Assembly (NCBI GenBank): GCA_018449715.1
Contig: JAAVVA010000002.1
Span: 186,001 to 250,000, forward strand
Direction of reading: 5' to 3'
DNA from: Acidobacteriaceae bacterium dw_441
GTDB lineage: Bacteria > Acidobacteriota > Terriglobia > Terriglobales > Acidobacteriaceae
Length of the DNA stretch: 64,000 bases
A program made the position numbers and the translations under genes. The notes below the pieces were generated by a model. The model was given only the letters and a program-made list of their open reading frames with translations. It did not search any database and was not told the origin of the DNA. This document shows positions 1 through 8,360 of this stretch, piece by piece. Every line of letters starts with the position of its first letter. Positions within the stretch are counted from its first letter, which is position 1.

Positions 1-30
1 CGCAGGCCGCCAACCAGCTACACTATCTTC

Positions 31-381
31 ATGATCGACGAAACAACCTTCCGGCGCGAATCCGACAGCGCTCTCGAATCCCTGAAGCAGTCCCTCATCC
101 GCGCCGAAGAGCAGAGCGACGCCGAAGAGATTCCCTTCGAGACCGAGGAGAAGAACGGCGTCCTCAACGTCCTCTTCGAGCACGACGGCAGCAAGTTCGT
201 CTTCACCCCGAACACCCCCGTCCGCCAGATATGGATCTCGGCCCTGACCACCAGCTTCAAGCTCGACTGGTCTGAAGAGAGCCACTCCTTTGTGCTTTCG
301 AAGACCGGTGAAGACCTCCAAAACCTCACCCAGAGGCTTCTGCAGGAACACCTCGGCGATTCCTCCATCACGCTCTCGTAG
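31..381 (+). CDS. cyaY: CyaY/frataxin-like iron-binding protein
   Basis: The 116-residue product fits the frataxin family, small cytoplasmic proteins that bind iron and modulate Fe-S cluster assembly on IscU/IscS. It has an acidic N-terminal helix (many D/E in residues 3-40), a sheet segment with NGVLNVLFE followed by the family-typical stretch around VRQIWISA (residue about 65), and the W/LSKTGEDL segment near residue 90. The length matches bacterial CyaY (about 105-115). It begins with ATG. A cysteine desulfurase lies 41 kb away, so there is no isc operon here. The left neighbour is outside the window. Confidence 0.85.
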   Translation: MIDETTFRRESDSALESLKQSLIRAEEQSDAEEIPFETEEKNGVLNVLFEHDGSKFVFTPNTPVRQIWISALTTSFKLDWSEESHSFVLSKTGEDLQNLTQRLLQEHLGDSSITLS

Positions 382-447
382 CTCACCGCGACAATCTCCT
401 GCCCGAAAAGGCTGAATGAATCCGCGGGATGTGTCACAATCCCACTA

Positions 448-1308
448 TTGAGCCCTGAACAGGAAACATCGCCGGGATTTGCCCCCACCGACTCTCCCAA
501 GGAGACTGCCGCGTCTTCGCCTGCGCATCAGACGCTGTCGGTGGCCATCATCACCCTCAACGAAGAGATCAACCTGGCCCGCACCCTGGCCAGCGTAAAG
601 TTCGCCGACGAGGTCATCGTCGTCGACTCCGGCTCGACCGACCGCACCCTCGAAATCGCCCATGCCGCCGGGGCCAAGGTCGTATCCGAGTCTTGGCAGG
701 GATTCGCCCGCCAGAAAAACTTTGCCATCGAAAAGTGCTCCGGGACATGGATTCTCTCACTCGACGCCGACGAAGAACTCTCCGAAGAGCTGCAGCATGA
801 GATTCTCATCCTGCTGCGCGGCAAGCCGCAAGCCGACGCCTACATGATCCGTCGCCGCAATCTCTTCCTCGAACGTTGGATACGCTTCGGCGGCTACTAC
901 CCCGACCCCAAGCTGCGCCTCTTCCGCCGCTACTCCGCGAACTTCGCCCCGCCGGCGCGCTTCACCGAGCGGCCCGTTCACGAGACCATCGCCTTCGACG
1001 GCATCCTCGAAACGCTCAACCACGACCTCATCCACCACGCCTACCCCACCATCGAAAGCTACCTCGAGCACATGGACCGCTACAGCACGCTCGGGGCGCA
1101 GATCATCGTCGATAAGGGCAAAACCAGCCGCTCGTGGTGGGCCTTCTACTACAACATCGTCATCATCCCCTTCTTCACCTTCCTGTGGAACTACGTCTTC
1201 CGGCTCGGCTTTCTCGACGGCCGTGAGGGTCTTCTGCTGCACATGTACCACTCAACGTACACGAGCTGGAAGTACGCGAAGGCCTGGCAAACAACCCGCA
1301 TCCGATAA
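448..1308 (+). CDS. Family 2 glycosyltransferase (WaaE/KdtX-like)
   Basis: This is a GT-A fold glycosyltransferase. The N-terminal SVAIITLNEE strand, VVDSGSTDRT nucleotide-binding loop and DADEEL (DxD) motif are all visible in the first 120 residues. Together with the middle WIRFGGYYPDPKLRLFRR segment this resembles the lipopolysaccharide core glucosyltransferase WaaE/KdtX group. The C-terminus is hydrophobic and aromatic (WWAFYYNIVIIPFFTF, FRLGFLDGREG), as in members that sit on the inner membrane. The only full-length start is a TTG without a clear ribosome site. An in-frame GTG at 541 would begin directly at the first strand, so the N-terminal 31 residues are uncertain. Substrate unknown. 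Confidence 0.8.
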   Translation: MSPEQETSPGFAPTDSPKETAASSPAHQTLSVAIITLNEEINLARTLASVKFADEVIVVDSGSTDRTLEIAHAAGAKVVSESWQGFARQKNFAIEKCSGTWILSLDADEELSEELQHEILILLRGKPQADAYMIRRRNLFLERWIRFGGYYPDPKLRLFRRYSANFAPPARFTERPVHETIAFDGILETLNHDLIHHAYPTIESYLEHMDRYSTLGAQIIVDKGKTSRSWWAFYYNIVIIPFFTFLWNYVFRLGFLDGREGLLLHMYHSTYTSWKYAKAWQTTRIR

Positions 1309-1335
1309 GAAAAGGCGCATGTTACAAATGGACGC

Positions 1336-2925
1336 ATGCTCCTGCGCCCAGCTCTCTGCCTTCTACTTGCCACCTCGCTTGCAGCTCCACTCTCGGCCCA
1401 ATCCAGCGCCCAGTCCAGCGACTCGATCCGTACCGACGATCTCAAGGCCGACATCTACTTCCTCGCCTCGGACGACCTCGCCGGACGCAACTCCGGCAGC
1501 CTCGAAGACCACATCGCAACCGACTACATCGCCTCGGAGTTCCTCCGGCTCGGCCTGAAGCCGATGGGCGATAACGGCACCTTCTTCCAGGGCATGAACA
1601 TCCTCACCGGCCGCGTCGATCCCGAGCACACCACCCTGACCGCAACCGTCAACGGCTCCGACCACAGCTACGCCTTCGGCCAGGACCTCCAGCTCGCCCG
1701 CCAGAGCATCCGCAACACGAAGGCCTGCGGCGACGTCGTCTTCGCGGGATACGGCATCAGCGCGCCCGAGTTCGGCTACGACGATCTCACCGGACTCGAC
1801 CTCAAGGGCAAGGTCGCGCTCGTCTTCCTCCGCGAACCGCAGGCCAACGACCCCAACTCGAAGCTCATGGGAACGCTCGACACCTACCACGCCTTCAACT
1901 GGCAGAAGATCGAGGAGCTTCGCAAGCGCGGAGCCGCAGGCATCCTCATCGTGCAGGACCGCGTGCCGCGCCCCGTCAAGCCCATCCCTCCAACCTCGCC
2001 GCGCCCCACGGGCGAACCCTCTTACGCTCTCGAAGGCGAGATGTGGGACATCCCCGTCTTTCTACTGAAGCGTGACGCCGCCGACCAGTTGCTCGCCCCT
2101 AGCGGCAAGACCACAGACACTCTGCAAGCCTCCATTGACCAGCTGCTGCAGCCCGCGTCCTTCGCGGTCCCCAAAAGCTCCGCCTGCCTTACCAAAACCT
2201 TCAACGAAATCCAGACACACAAAGGCCGCAACGTCCTCGCCCTGCTTGCAGGCTCCGATCCGAAGCTCGCCCCCCAGACCATCGTCCTGACCGCGCATCA
2301 TGACCACATGGGCGTCTCGAACGGCCATATCTACCACGGTGCCGACGACAACGCCTCCGGCATCGCGGGACTTCTCTCCGTTGCCCGCGCCATGACGAAG
2401 AACGCGCGACCGAAGCGCAGCGTCCTCTTCCTCGCCTACGACGCAGAAGAACGCATCTTTCTCGGCTCGTACTACTACGTCACGCACCCCGCGGTTCCGC
2501 TCAACCGGACTGTCGCCACCATCAACCTCGACATGATCGGACGCAACGAGGATGACGCCAACTGGCCTACTCCCGCGGACCGCAACGTGAACATGGTCAA
2601 CATACTCGGCACGCGGTATAACCCCGGTCTGCGACGCCTCTTCGATCAGGAAAACCAGCACGAGAGCCTCAAGCTCGACTACAAGATGGACGTCGTCGAT
2701 CCCGACTCGCTGTGGTCACGCAGCGACCACTTCTGGTTCGCCACCCTGCATATCCCGCAGGTCGAGTTTCAGACCGGACTGCACCCCGATTACCACACCG
2801 AAAACGACACCTGGGACCGCATCAACTACCCCAAGCTCACGAAGATCGTCAGCCTCGTCTACCGCTCCATCGACCAGCTTGCAAACTCCTCCGAGATGAT
2901 TCCCTTCCTTCCCACCGGCAAGTAG
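1336..2925 (+). CDS. Secreted M28 family zinc aminopeptidase with PA domain
   Basis: An N-terminal signal peptide (MLLRPALCLLLATSLAAPLSAQ) predicts export. Residues about 110-260 contain a protease-associated-type insert (DVVFAGYGISAPEFGYDDL, then LKGKVALVF). The C-terminal half carries the M28 co-catalytic zinc ligands: TAHHDHMG, GADDNASG, DAEERIFLGS, INLDMIGR and a late HPDYHTENDTWD. M28 enzymes with this layout are aminopeptidases or carboxypeptidases releasing single residues outside the cytoplasm. The start lies 27 nt after the glycosyltransferase stop. A strong bidirectional terminator follows. Exact specificity cannot be read from sequence. Confidence 0.88.
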   Translation: MLLRPALCLLLATSLAAPLSAQSSAQSSDSIRTDDLKADIYFLASDDLAGRNSGSLEDHIATDYIASEFLRLGLKPMGDNGTFFQGMNILTGRVDPEHTTLTATVNGSDHSYAFGQDLQLARQSIRNTKACGDVVFAGYGISAPEFGYDDLTGLDLKGKVALVFLREPQANDPNSKLMGTLDTYHAFNWQKIEELRKRGAAGILIVQDRVPRPVKPIPPTSPRPTGEPSYALEGEMWDIPVFLLKRDAADQLLAPSGKTTDTLQASIDQLLQPASFAVPKSSACLTKTFNEIQTHKGRNVLALLAGSDPKLAPQTIVLTAHHDHMGVSNGHIYHGADDNASGIAGLLSVARAMTKNARPKRSVLFLAYDAEERIFLGSYYYVTHPAVPLNRTVATINLDMIGRNEDDANWPTPADRNVNMVNILGTRYNPGLRRLFDQENQHESLKLDYKMDVVDPDSLWSRSDHFWFATLHIPQVEFQTGLHPDYHTENDTWDRINYPKLTKIVSLVYRSIDQLANSSEMIPFLPTGK

Positions 2926-2938
2926 CCGCAAAGAAAAA

Positions 2939-2977
2939 CGGCACGCCGATCATTCTTCGGCGTGCCGTTTTCGTTTT
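2939..2977. terminator. Bidirectional rho-independent terminator
   Basis: There is a perfect 11-bp stem (2939-2949 with 2957-2967) and a 7-nt loop, followed by TTTTCGTTTT on the plus strand and preceded by AAAGAAAAA, which serves as the U-tract for the convergent SDR gene. Confidence 0.9.
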
Positions 2978-2991
2978 AAGCTGATGTCAAC

Positions 2992-3729
2992 TTACCAAGG
3001 CAGCGTGTCACCCAGGTGGAAGTATCCGCCGCTCGGGCCATCCGGTCCCAGCGTTGCCAGTTCGACCTCGGTCTTGGCTCCGTCCACAAGCTCCATCGGA
3101 GCAGCGTCGGTGCCCATGTCCGTCTTCACCCAGCCAGGATGCGCCGAGTTCACCTTGATGCTGGTTCCCTTCAGCTCATGCGCCAGGTGAATCGTGAAGG
3201 CGTTCAGGGCCGACTTGGAGGCGTTATAGGCAAACACCTTCGCCTCGTAGATCGGCGAGCCTTCCGTCGCGTGCAGCAGCAGCGAGCCGAGAATGCTCGA
3301 CACATTCACGATGCGACCGGCCTCACTCTTCTTCAGCAGAGGCAGCAACGCCTTCGTCACCGCAACCACGGCGAAGAAGTTCGTATCGAAGGTCTTGCGC
3401 AGCACCTCCTCCGAGGTCGTCAGTGTGGTGTTCGCCCCAAGACCTTCAAAGCTCACGCCCGCGTTATTCACCAGAATATCGAGCTTGCCGTAGTCTTTTT
3501 CGATCAGCGCGGCCACATTCGCAATATCAGTCGCATCGACCACGTCGAGCTTCACCGCGCGGGCATCGATGCCCTCCTGCCCAAGCTGAGCCGCCGCAGC
3601 CTCACCCTTGGCCAGATCGCGCGCACCGAGGATCACCGTGATCCCCTTCTGCCCAAGCTGGCGCGCCGTCTCGAAGCCGATTCCCTTGTTCGCGCCGGAG
3701 ATCAGCGCAACCTTTTTCTCTGTGCTCAT
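2992..3729 (-). CDS. SDR family oxidoreductase (carbonyl-reductase-like)
   Basis: A classical short-chain dehydrogenase/reductase of 245 residues. It has a Rossmann cofactor loop GANKGIG near residue 13, DILVNNAGV near residue 85, a catalytic Ser in VNVSSILG and YNASK (Tyr/Lys) near residue 170, and NSAHPGWVKTDMG after the active site. The sequence between Ser and YxxxK is longer than usual and the tail GGYFHLGDTLPW resembles carbonyl-reductase-type SDRs, suggesting NADPH-dependent reduction of a small carbonyl substrate. It is transcribed convergently to the M28 gene and shares its terminator. The true substrate is unknown. Confidence 0.85.
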   Translation of the reverse strand: MSTEKKVALISGANKGIGFETARQLGQKGITVILGARDLAKGEAAAAQLGQEGIDARAVKLDVVDATDIANVAALIEKDYGKLDILVNNAGVSFEGLGANTTLTTSEEVLRKTFDTNFFAVVAVTKALLPLLKKSEAGRIVNVSSILGSLLLHATEGSPIYEAKVFAYNASKSALNAFTIHLAHELKGTSIKVNSAHPGWVKTDMGTDAAPMELVDGAKTEVELATLGPDGPSGGYFHLGDTLPW

Positions 3730-3786
3730 CGCTCACCCTCATTCACCGCCCGACACCTCTGCGGCCTTTGTCGGAAGTTTAGAGCT

Positions 3787-4221
3787 TCAGATGAGCACCG
3801 CAGCGAAACGGCTCGCATATTTCTCAGGCAGCGAGTGTTTTTTCATCTCCGTATCAACCACCACGTGCACGGTTTCGCCCTCGCACAGCACCACTCCGTC
3901 GGCGCAGCGGATGACCCTGTACCCGAACTTGATGACCGCGCCACGCGCCGCCACCAGCCGAGTCTCTACAATCAGGTCGTCATCGTACCGCGCCGGAGCC
4001 TTATATCGAGCCGTGACCCCGACCACCGCAATGCGCAGCCCGTCCTCGCGCTCCATTGTGTTGTAGTCCAGCCCAAGGGTGCGGATAAAGTCCACGCGAC
4101 CGATCTCGAACCACACCAGGTAGTTCGCGTGATAGACCACGCCCATCTGATCAGTCTCGGCGTAGCGCACCCGCACGCGCGACTCGCTGACCTTCTGTTT
4201 GGTTCCGACTCCTTCGCTCAT
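3787..4221 (-). CDS. Acyl-CoA thioesterase, YbgC/4-hydroxybenzoyl-CoA type hotdog protein
   Basis: A single hotdog domain of 144 residues. The motif RYAETDQMGVVYHANYLVWF carries the catalytic Asp and the Y-H-x-N-Y signature of the YbgC/FcbC group, which hydrolyse short-chain or aromatic acyl-CoAs and often partner with envelope or degradation genes. Residues 85-115 give the second sheet (VETRLVAARGAVIKFGYRV). It ends 58 bp before the SDR start and probably shares a transcript with it. The next gene upstream on this strand is the enoyl-CoA hydratase, so a role in acyl-CoA turnover is plausible. Confidence 0.85.
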   Translation of the reverse strand: MSEGVGTKQKVSESRVRVRYAETDQMGVVYHANYLVWFEIGRVDFIRTLGLDYNTMEREDGLRIAVVGVTARYKAPARYDDDLIVETRLVAARGAVIKFGYRVIRCADGVVLCEGETVHVVVDTEMKKHSLPEKYASRFAAVLI

Positions 4222-4321
4222 CCTTTCAGTCTACCGAAAAGAGCGGCGGCCACAGAGAAGAGTGAGCGAAGGAGAAAGAGTAGCGACAGGCCCAAAGAGC
4301 ATTCAAACATCGGTCAGTCAG

Positions 4322-5101
4322 TTATTTTTCCCAGACCGGCTTCCGTTTCTCCAGAAAGGCTGCGACTCCCTCGTGGAAGTCGTGCATCGCCCGAACCTCG
4401 GCGTTCGCCGTAAGAGCATGAGCCAATGCCGTGTCGAGCCACGCCCGATTCTGCGTCGCCAACAGGCGCTTGGTCGCGGCCACCACCTGCGGACTGCTCG
4501 CCTTCAGGCTCTGCGCCAGCGCCTCCACGCGCCCGGCAAGCTCTTCCGCCGGAACCACCTCGTTGACCAGCCCCAGCCGCTCCGCCTCTTCGGAAGAGAA
4601 CAGCCTCGCGCTCAGAAGGAGGTCCCGCGCCCGCTTGTCGCCCACCTGCAGCACCAGAAACGCCGAAACCAGCGCCGGAATGAACCCGATCTTCGCCTCG
4701 GTGTAACCGAACTTCACTCCCGGAGCTGCCAGAGTGAAGTCGCAGATCGTAGCCAGAGCCGTGCCGCCAGCAATCGCCGGTCCCTGTACCATCGCAATCG
4801 TCGGCTTGGGCAGCTCGTACAGCGTGCGGACCAGCCGCGTCAGACGCTCGGCGTCGGCCACGTGCTCGGTCTGCGACTTCTGCTCCACCGCTTTCAGGTG
4901 AACCAGATCCAGCCCCGCGCAGAACGCCTCTCCCGCGCCGGTCAGCACTACCACCCGGCAATGACCTTCCGCCGCCTTCTCCAATGCGGAGATCAGCTCC
5001 TCCTGCATCTCGGGAGTCATCGCATTGCGGTGCTCCGGCCGGTTCAACATAATCGTTCGTATGCCGTCTTCTTCCGTTACCAGAATCGTCTTGTAGCTCA
5101 T
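4322..5101 (-). CDS. Enoyl-CoA hydratase/isomerase, methylglutaconyl-CoA hydratase-like
   Basis: A crotonase-fold protein of 259 residues. I chose the ATG at 5101 because MSYKTILVTEEDGIRTI is where crotonase homology begins; the open frame reaches back to 5299 only with non-homologous, Arg-rich sequence. The oxyanion-hole segments are GEAFCAGLDL and QGPAIAGGTALA. A catalytic-type Glu sits in FGYTEAKIGFIPA, the arrangement of methylglutaconyl-CoA hydratase (AUH/LiuC) rather than two-Glu enoyl-CoA hydratases. The next gene upstream is HMG-CoA lyase, the following step in leucine breakdown, which supports this reading. No methylcrotonyl-CoA carboxylase genes are in the window. Confidence 0.82.
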   Translation of the reverse strand: MSYKTILVTEEDGIRTIMLNRPEHRNAMTPEMQEELISALEKAAEGHCRVVVLTGAGEAFCAGLDLVHLKAVEQKSQTEHVADAERLTRLVRTLYELPKPTIAMVQGPAIAGGTALATICDFTLAAPGVKFGYTEAKIGFIPALVSAFLVLQVGDKRARDLLLSARLFSSEEAERLGLVNEVVPAEELAGRVEALAQSLKASSPQVVAATKRLLATQNRAWLDTALAHALTANAEVRAMHDFHEGVAAFLEKRKPVWEK

Positions 5102-5171
5102 TCGCTCCCCGTTGCTGTTACCGCACCGAATGCTATCGCAATGCGGGCCCGACTGCACCCGCAACGCAGGC

Positions 5172-6035
5172 CTACTGCACTTTTGCTCCGTACTTCCGCG
5201 CAATCTCCGCGCTCGCGGCCTGGATGGCCTCCAGTGGCCCGATCTCAGGGACCTCCGCTCCCAACGCCCGTAACTCCTCCAACACCGTCTCGGTCGCAAG
5301 GTTGCTCACCAGAACATCCTGAGCAAACGGACAGCCTCCCAGACCGCCAATCGCCGCATCGAACCGCCTGCACCCGGCGTTGTACGCAGACCTCACCAGC
5401 TCCTTCGCGTTGTCGTACCGCGCATGAAGATGCACTCCCACCTCAATGCCGTCATGCACCGCCATCACATCGCTCACCAGGTCCGAGACCAGCTTCGGAG
5501 TCGCCACCCCGGCCGTATCGGCCAGCACCACCTGCGTCACGCCCGAGTCGATCAGCAGGTCGCACGCATCCACGACCTCGTCGATCGACCACGCATCGCC
5601 AAAGGGATTTCCGAAGGCCATCGCCAGGTACGCCACGACCTCCAGCCCCGCCTTGTAGGCCACCGTCCCCACCTGCTCCAGGGCATCCAGAGCCTCCTCG
5701 GGCGTCTGACTCTGGTTCGTCTTCAGAAACTCCGGCGAGATCGAATAAGGAAACGCAAGAGTCCGCACAGCGTCGGTTTTGATTGCCCGCTCCGCTCCCT
5801 TGGCATTGACGACCAGCCCGATAATCTCGGCATCGCCGATGGGGTCGAGATACTCCAACACCTTCTCCGAGTCCGTCATCTGCGGCACCGCCGCTGCCGA
5901 AACAAAGCTCACCGCATCGATATGCCGGAACCCAGCCGCGATCAACAGCCGCAAGTAATCTGCCTTCAGCTCCGCGGGAATATGCAGCGGCAGCCCCTGC
6001 CATGCGTCGCGCGGACTTTCAATAATCTTGACCAA
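5172..6035 (-). CDS. mvaB: Hydroxymethylglutaryl-CoA lyase
   Basis: A TIM-barrel lyase of the DRE-TIM family, 287 residues, predicted to cleave HMG-CoA to acetoacetate and acetyl-CoA. The N-terminal SPRDAWQG holds the catalytic Arg and metal Asp. GVHLHARYDNA gives the two His metal ligands. GGLGGCPFA is the lyase-specific cysteine loop. The usual PRDGLQ is PRDAWQ here. The start is TTG, the only possible one because an in-frame TAG sits two codons upstream; GGGAG lies 9 nt before it. It runs into the hydratase gene 70 bp downstream, forming a two-gene leucine-degradation unit. Confidence 0.87.
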   Translation of the reverse strand: MVKIIESPRDAWQGLPLHIPAELKADYLRLLIAAGFRHIDAVSFVSAAAVPQMTDSEKVLEYLDPIGDAEIIGLVVNAKGAERAIKTDAVRTLAFPYSISPEFLKTNQSQTPEEALDALEQVGTVAYKAGLEVVAYLAMAFGNPFGDAWSIDEVVDACDLLIDSGVTQVVLADTAGVATPKLVSDLVSDVMAVHDGIEVGVHLHARYDNAKELVRSAYNAGCRRFDAAIGGLGGCPFAQDVLVSNLATETVLEELRALGAEVPEIGPLEAIQAASAEIARKYGAKVQ

Positions 6036-6184
6036 TCTCTACTCCCGCCCCGGCTGCAAGCCGTCCTTTTGAGTCGCAGCCGAAGAATCCTCGTTTTTTT
6101 GCAGGATGTCCGTGCCCTGCACCTCATCCTCATTTCATGATCGCACCACGCCCGCGAAGTGTACCCTGTGATCCGGGAGGAACG

Positions 6185-6661
6185 ATGAAGATTCACCGCA
6201 CCCTGATTCACCTGCTTCTGCTCTCTTGCGCTCTCCTGCGCCCCGCTGCTCTCACAGCGCAAGCCCCCCACTCCCCCTCGGAGATCGACCAATCCATCTC
6301 CGCCAACATCGGCGACCCAGCGGCGTTCCACAGCTTTTTCACAACACTCCAGCAGTCCGTCGCCAAACACGACGCCTCCACCGTGGCCTCGCTGGTCAGC
6401 TATCCCATCGCCATCGATCCCCACACGAAACGCGCCCGGACCATCCGCACCCCGGAAGATTTCATCGCCCGCTACGACGGCATCGTCACGCCCCACATCG
6501 CCGAGGTCATCACAAAGCAGAAGTATGAAGACCTCTTCGTCAACTACCAGGGAGCCATGCTCGGCTCCGGTGAGGTCTGGATCGCCGGAATCTGCCGCGA
6601 CAAAGCCTGCAAAACGGTCGATATCAGGATCAGGACCATCCAGAACACCACCGGCAAATAA
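6185..6661 (+). CDS. Small secreted protein of unknown function
   Basis: A 158-residue protein starting at an ATG preceded by GGGAGGAACG, which favours it over an upstream ATG at 6137. The first 25 residues form a signal peptide (LIHLLLLSCALLRPAALTAQA). The mature part looks like one alpha+beta domain of NTF2-like size: a helical N-terminus (SFFTTLQQSVAKHDASTVASLV), then YPIAI, a DFIARYDGIVTPHI helix and ending strands with GEVWIAGIC and a second Cys (RDKACK). The paired cysteines may form a disulfide. I do not recognise a named family. It is followed 22 bp later by pncA. Confidence 0.65.
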   Translation: MKIHRTLIHLLLLSCALLRPAALTAQAPHSPSEIDQSISANIGDPAAFHSFFTTLQQSVAKHDASTVASLVSYPIAIDPHTKRARTIRTPEDFIARYDGIVTPHIAEVITKQKYEDLFVNYQGAMLGSGEVWIAGICRDKACKTVDIRIRTIQNTTGK

Positions 6662-6683
6662 GCCTGCACTATCATCGGGCTGA

Positions 6684-7310
6684 ATGCTCACCCTCACGCC
6701 ACAAGACGCCCTCCTCGTCATCGACGTCCAGAACGACTTCTGCCCCGGCGGCTCGCTTGCGGTCACCGACGGAGACCAGGTCGTCCCCCTCATCAACCGC
6801 CTCGCTGCGCACTTCGAGCACGTCCTCTGCACGCAGGACTGGCACCCTGCCGGACACATCTCCTTCGCCTCCGCGCACCCCGGCACGCAGCCCTTCACCA
6901 CCATCGAGGTCGCCTACGGCCCACAGACCCTCTGGCCCGACCACTGCGTTCAGGGAACCCCCGGAGCCGACCTCCACCCCGGCCTCCACCTCCCTCACGC
7001 CGAGCTGATCCTCCGCAAGGGCTTCCGCCGCGAGATCGACAGCTACTCCGCCTTCCTCGAAGACGACCACGCCACCCCGACCGGACTCGCCAGCTACCTG
7101 CGCGAGCGCGGCCTGAAGCGCCTCTTTATTTGCGGACTGGCCTACGATTTCTGCGTGCGAGCCTCGGCCATCGACGGAACGGAGGCAGGATTCGAGTGCA
7201 TCGTCATCGAAGATGCGACGCGGGCAGTGGACCTGCCCGGATCGGTGGAAGAAACGCAAAGAGTTCTGCGGTCTTCTCATGTCGCTCACATTTTCTCTTC
7301 AGATATCTAA
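6684..7310 (+). CDS. pncA: Nicotinamidase
   Basis: An isochorismatase-fold amidase of 208 residues that converts nicotinamide to nicotinate for NAD salvage. The catalytic triad is visible: Asp14 in VIDVQNDFCPGG, Lys112 in LRKGFRREIDSYSAF and Cys157 in GLAYDFCVRAS. The metal site is Asp52-His54-His58 in TQDWHPAGH. The DSYSAF motif is typical of PncA rather than other isochorismatases. Length fits E. coli PncA (about 213). cinA, whose C-terminal domain is an NMN amidase in characterised relatives, occurs 12 kb downstream but is not linked. The stop is only 4 bp from the convergent membrane-protein gene. Confidence 0.93.
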   Translation: MLTLTPQDALLVIDVQNDFCPGGSLAVTDGDQVVPLINRLAAHFEHVLCTQDWHPAGHISFASAHPGTQPFTTIEVAYGPQTLWPDHCVQGTPGADLHPGLHLPHAELILRKGFRREIDSYSAFLEDDHATPTGLASYLRERGLKRLFICGLAYDFCVRASAIDGTEAGFECIVIEDATRAVDLPGSVEETQRVLRSSHVAHIFSSDI

Positions 7311-7314
7311 GGAG

Positions 7315-7566
7315 TCATTCTGTCGGACGTTCCAACCATTTTCGTTTGCTCATCCAAACAAAACTACACGGGCCAGAAATGAGCGCCACAATTGATGCAA
7401 CAGGAAGCCCTAAGAAGAAACCACCCATCCCTCCCTGTCCATCATGCGGTGCAGTGTGCATGTCATAGAGCAGCAGTGGCACAAAGATAACTAAGAAGAC
7501 CGCCACAAATGTTATGACCATCACAATGATCGCCATAATCCCCCTGATGACGGTTGCATCCTTCAT
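7315..7566 (-). CDS. Small membrane protein coupled to HD gene
   Basis: An 83-residue protein starting at the ATG at 7566, which overlaps the stop of the HD-domain gene by 4 bp (ATGA), so translation is probably coupled. It has two predicted membrane helices: residues about 8-32 (GIMAIIVMVITFVAVFLVIF) and about 50-70 (GGFFLGLPVASIVALISG), separated by a His/Gly-rich loop and followed by a basic tail (MSKRKW). I recognise no domain. The longer open frame to 7767 runs antisense-like through the HD gene and was not used. Confidence 0.6.
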   Translation of the reverse strand: MKDATVIRGIMAIIVMVITFVAVFLVIFVPLLLYDMHTAPHDGQGGMGGFFLGLPVASIVALISGPCSFVWMSKRKWLERPTE

Positions 7567-8153
7567 AGCCCCAACTCCTCCGCCCTCTCCTGCATCGCCC
7601 TCAAACAGTTCCCCAAGTGCTCCTCCAGAGGAATCCCCAACAGTTCCGCGCCTCCAGTAATATCCTCGCGCTTCACCGCACGGGCGAAGGCCTTGTCCTT
7701 CATCTTCTTTTTCACCCCGGCGACCTCCACATCGAGGATCGACTTCGTAGGCTTCACCAGCGCGCACGCCGTCAGAAACCCCGCCAGCTCATCGCAGGCA
7801 AACAGCGCCCGGTCGAGGTGCGACTCCCTCGGCGTCCCCGAGTAGTCCGCATGCGCCAGAATCGCGTGCAGCATCGGCTCCGGCCATCCCTTCTCACGCA
7901 GAAACGCAACCCCGACAAACGGATGCTCCTCGAGCGATGGATGCCGCTCATAGTCCATATCGTGCAGGAGCCCCGCGCAGGCATACTGCTCGGAAAAGGC
8001 CTCGGCTTCCGTGCCACTCAGGCTAAGCCGCTCCGCCTCGCGCCGTCCATACGACTCCGTACAAACCGCGACCGCCATCCCGTGCTTACGAAGCGACTCT
8101 CCCTGCGTCCATTCCTTCAGCAACGCCATCGCGTCGTCCCGTCCAAAGCCCAT
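7563..8153 (-). CDS. HD domain-containing hydrolase
   Basis: A 196-residue HD-superfamily protein. A first His lies in the N-terminal helix (RKHGMAVAV), the HD pair in GLLHDMDYERHP, a further His in HAILAHADYSG and a final Asp in CDELAGF. This is the H..HD..D metal-binding order of HDIG-type phosphohydrolases (compare YedJ/YpgQ-like and predicted nucleotidase or tRNA-related members). It is the upstream gene of a two-gene unit with the small membrane protein and is divergent from the XRE regulator. The substrate cannot be assigned. Confidence 0.8.
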   Translation of the reverse strand: MGFGRDDAMALLKEWTQGESLRKHGMAVAVCTESYGRREAERLSLSGTEAEAFSEQYACAGLLHDMDYERHPSLEEHPFVGVAFLREKGWPEPMLHAILAHADYSGTPRESHLDRALFACDELAGFLTACALVKPTKSILDVEVAGVKKKMKDKAFARAVKREDITGGAELLGIPLEEHLGNCLRAMQERAEELGL

Positions 8154-8360
8154 GCTTCCCTCCCTGCATCACACAAGCCGTGAGACTCCAAGTTACTACT
8201 TTGGTTCTCTTCCGGGTTTTTCGGGTATTTTACTAAGAACTGGCGGTTTTCCTCTTGACTCTCAAGGAACCCCGGTGTCACTCTAGGCACATCGCATTGT
8301 CCGTTATCGGACGTGCGCTGCGGTTTCCTTGCTCTGGGTCCGCCCGCGTCAAAACAACTT

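Noticed and set aside
3016..5782. 465- and 527-codon plus-strand frames across the SDR, thioesterase and hydratase genes
   Set aside because: They are antisense to genes with clear motifs and contain Arg/Gln/His-rich non-homologous sequence.
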